Origin: Pseudomonadota bacterium
GTDB taxonomy: Bacteria; Pseudomonadota; Alphaproteobacteria; Caulobacterales; Caulobacteraceae
Assembly: GCA_023445705.1 (NCBI GenBank)
Contig: JAEXKM010000060.1
Location: forward strand, 1 to 6,003
Direction of reading: 5' to 3'
Length of the DNA: 6,003 nucleotides
Position 1 is the first letter of the stretch, and each line of letters begins with the position of its first letter. The position numbers and the translations under genes are program-made. This document shows positions 5,617-6,003 of the stretch, piece after piece. The notes below the pieces were generated by a model. It made no database searches. It was not told the origin of the DNA and saw nothing but the letters and a program-made list of their open reading frames with translations.

Positions 5617-6003
5617 ATGCCGCCGGCAGACCAGGACGACAATCCGTTCATCCGTTCCAGCCCCTGGGGCCGCGACGCCAAGCGGCCGCCGACGATCACC
5701 GTTGGCGCGCGCAAGCCGACCACGACGACCCGGGCCGCTGCGCCGGCCGCCGCGCCCCGCCCCGCGTTCACCCGTCCGATCGCTGGCGCGGCGCCCCAGG
5801 TCGAGCCGTCGCCGCAGCCTACTGCGGCGCCGACCCCGCTTGTGACCCGGCCCCTGCCCGGCGCAGCCACGCAGGCCTTCGGCGCTCCTCCGCCGCCTCC
5901 CCCTACGGCCCGCTCGGCCCCACCGGCGGTCGCAGCAGCCGTCACCCCTGTCGCCCCGGCGCGGCCGCCGCAGCCGGAGAGAGCGGCGGAACCTGTCCCA
6001 GCC
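5617..6003 (+). CDS. Pro/Ala-rich protein of unknown function, N-terminal part only
   Basis: An open frame of 129 codons begins at ATG 5617 and runs off the end of the window without a stop. GGGAG (5606-5610) precedes it with 6 nt spacing, which supports the start. The protein opens with a non-hydrophobic, charged segment containing DNPFIRSSPWGRD (8-20). From about residue 36 it becomes a low-complexity stretch of Pro, Ala, Thr and Arg with a run of six prolines near residue 91. There is no signal peptide or membrane segment in the part seen. Such a stretch is usually a flexible linker to a folded or membrane domain further on, as in TonB-like or envelope-spanning proteins, but that domain is outside the window and the function is not known. 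The frame is supported by the ribosome site and by an ordinary-looking protein start; the alternative frames give Gly/Arg-rich shadows. Confidence 0.75.
   Translation, partial: MPPADQDDNPFIRSSPWGRDAKRPPTITVGARKPTTTTRAAAPAAAPRPAFTRPIAGAAPQVEPSPQPTAAPTPLVTRPLPGAATQAFGAPPPPPPTARSAPPAVAAAVTPVAPARPPQPERAAEPVPA

Noticed and set aside
5193..5945. 250-codon minus-strand frame over the lipoprotein end and the Pro/Ala-rich gene
   Set aside because: It is a Gly/Ala/Arg-rich shadow. The plus-strand frames have ribosome sites and, for the lipoprotein, a signal peptide.

Overview
The window is high-GC DNA with the gene content and style of an alphaproteobacterium. Caulobacterales (Caulobacter or Phenylobacterium type) is the best guess. 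This rests on the PEPxxWA-type PEP-CTERM tail, the thiolase C-terminus, dense coding and general sequence feel. The genus is an inference.

Layout. (1) 1-240 is the C-terminal end of a thiolase (acetyl-CoA C-acyltransferase), closed by a strong UUCG-loop intrinsic terminator at 270-296. (2) 422-1516 encodes an exported 'choice-of-anchor A' protein with a PEPxxWA-CTERM sorting tail. A sigma-54 (RpoN)-like -24/-12 element lies at 344-359, and an intrinsic terminator follows at 1538-1569, so this is a single-gene transcription unit. (3) 1696-3024 encodes a CNNM/CorC-type (hemolysin-family) membrane protein with DUF21, a CBS pair and a CorC_HlyC domain. (4) Its stop codon overlaps that of a convergent minus-strand gene, 3021-3572, for a KefF/MdaB-like flavodoxin-fold NAD(P)H oxidoreductase. 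(5) Divergent from the oxidoreductase is a LysR-type regulator (3655-4545). The 82-bp space between them is an AT-rich island with nested inverted repeats and a perfect TATAAT, the usual layout of a LysR regulator and its target. (6) 4637-5542 is an uncharacterised lipoprotein with four C-terminal cysteines, preceded by overlapping inverted repeats. (7) 5617 to the window end is the N-terminal part of a Pro/Ala-rich protein of unknown function, preceded by a long bulged hairpin (5562-5600).

Working relationships. Only the oxidoreductase/LysR pair has a clear functional link. The PEP-CTERM protein must depend on an exosortase and, if the promoter call is right, on RpoN and an activator encoded elsewhere. 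No tRNA, rRNA, CRISPR, insertion sequence or prophage signal was seen. I found no clearly new multigene system. The most noteworthy points are the RpoN-like promoter of the PEP-CTERM gene, the probably leaderless lysR, and the hairpins before the two unknown genes.
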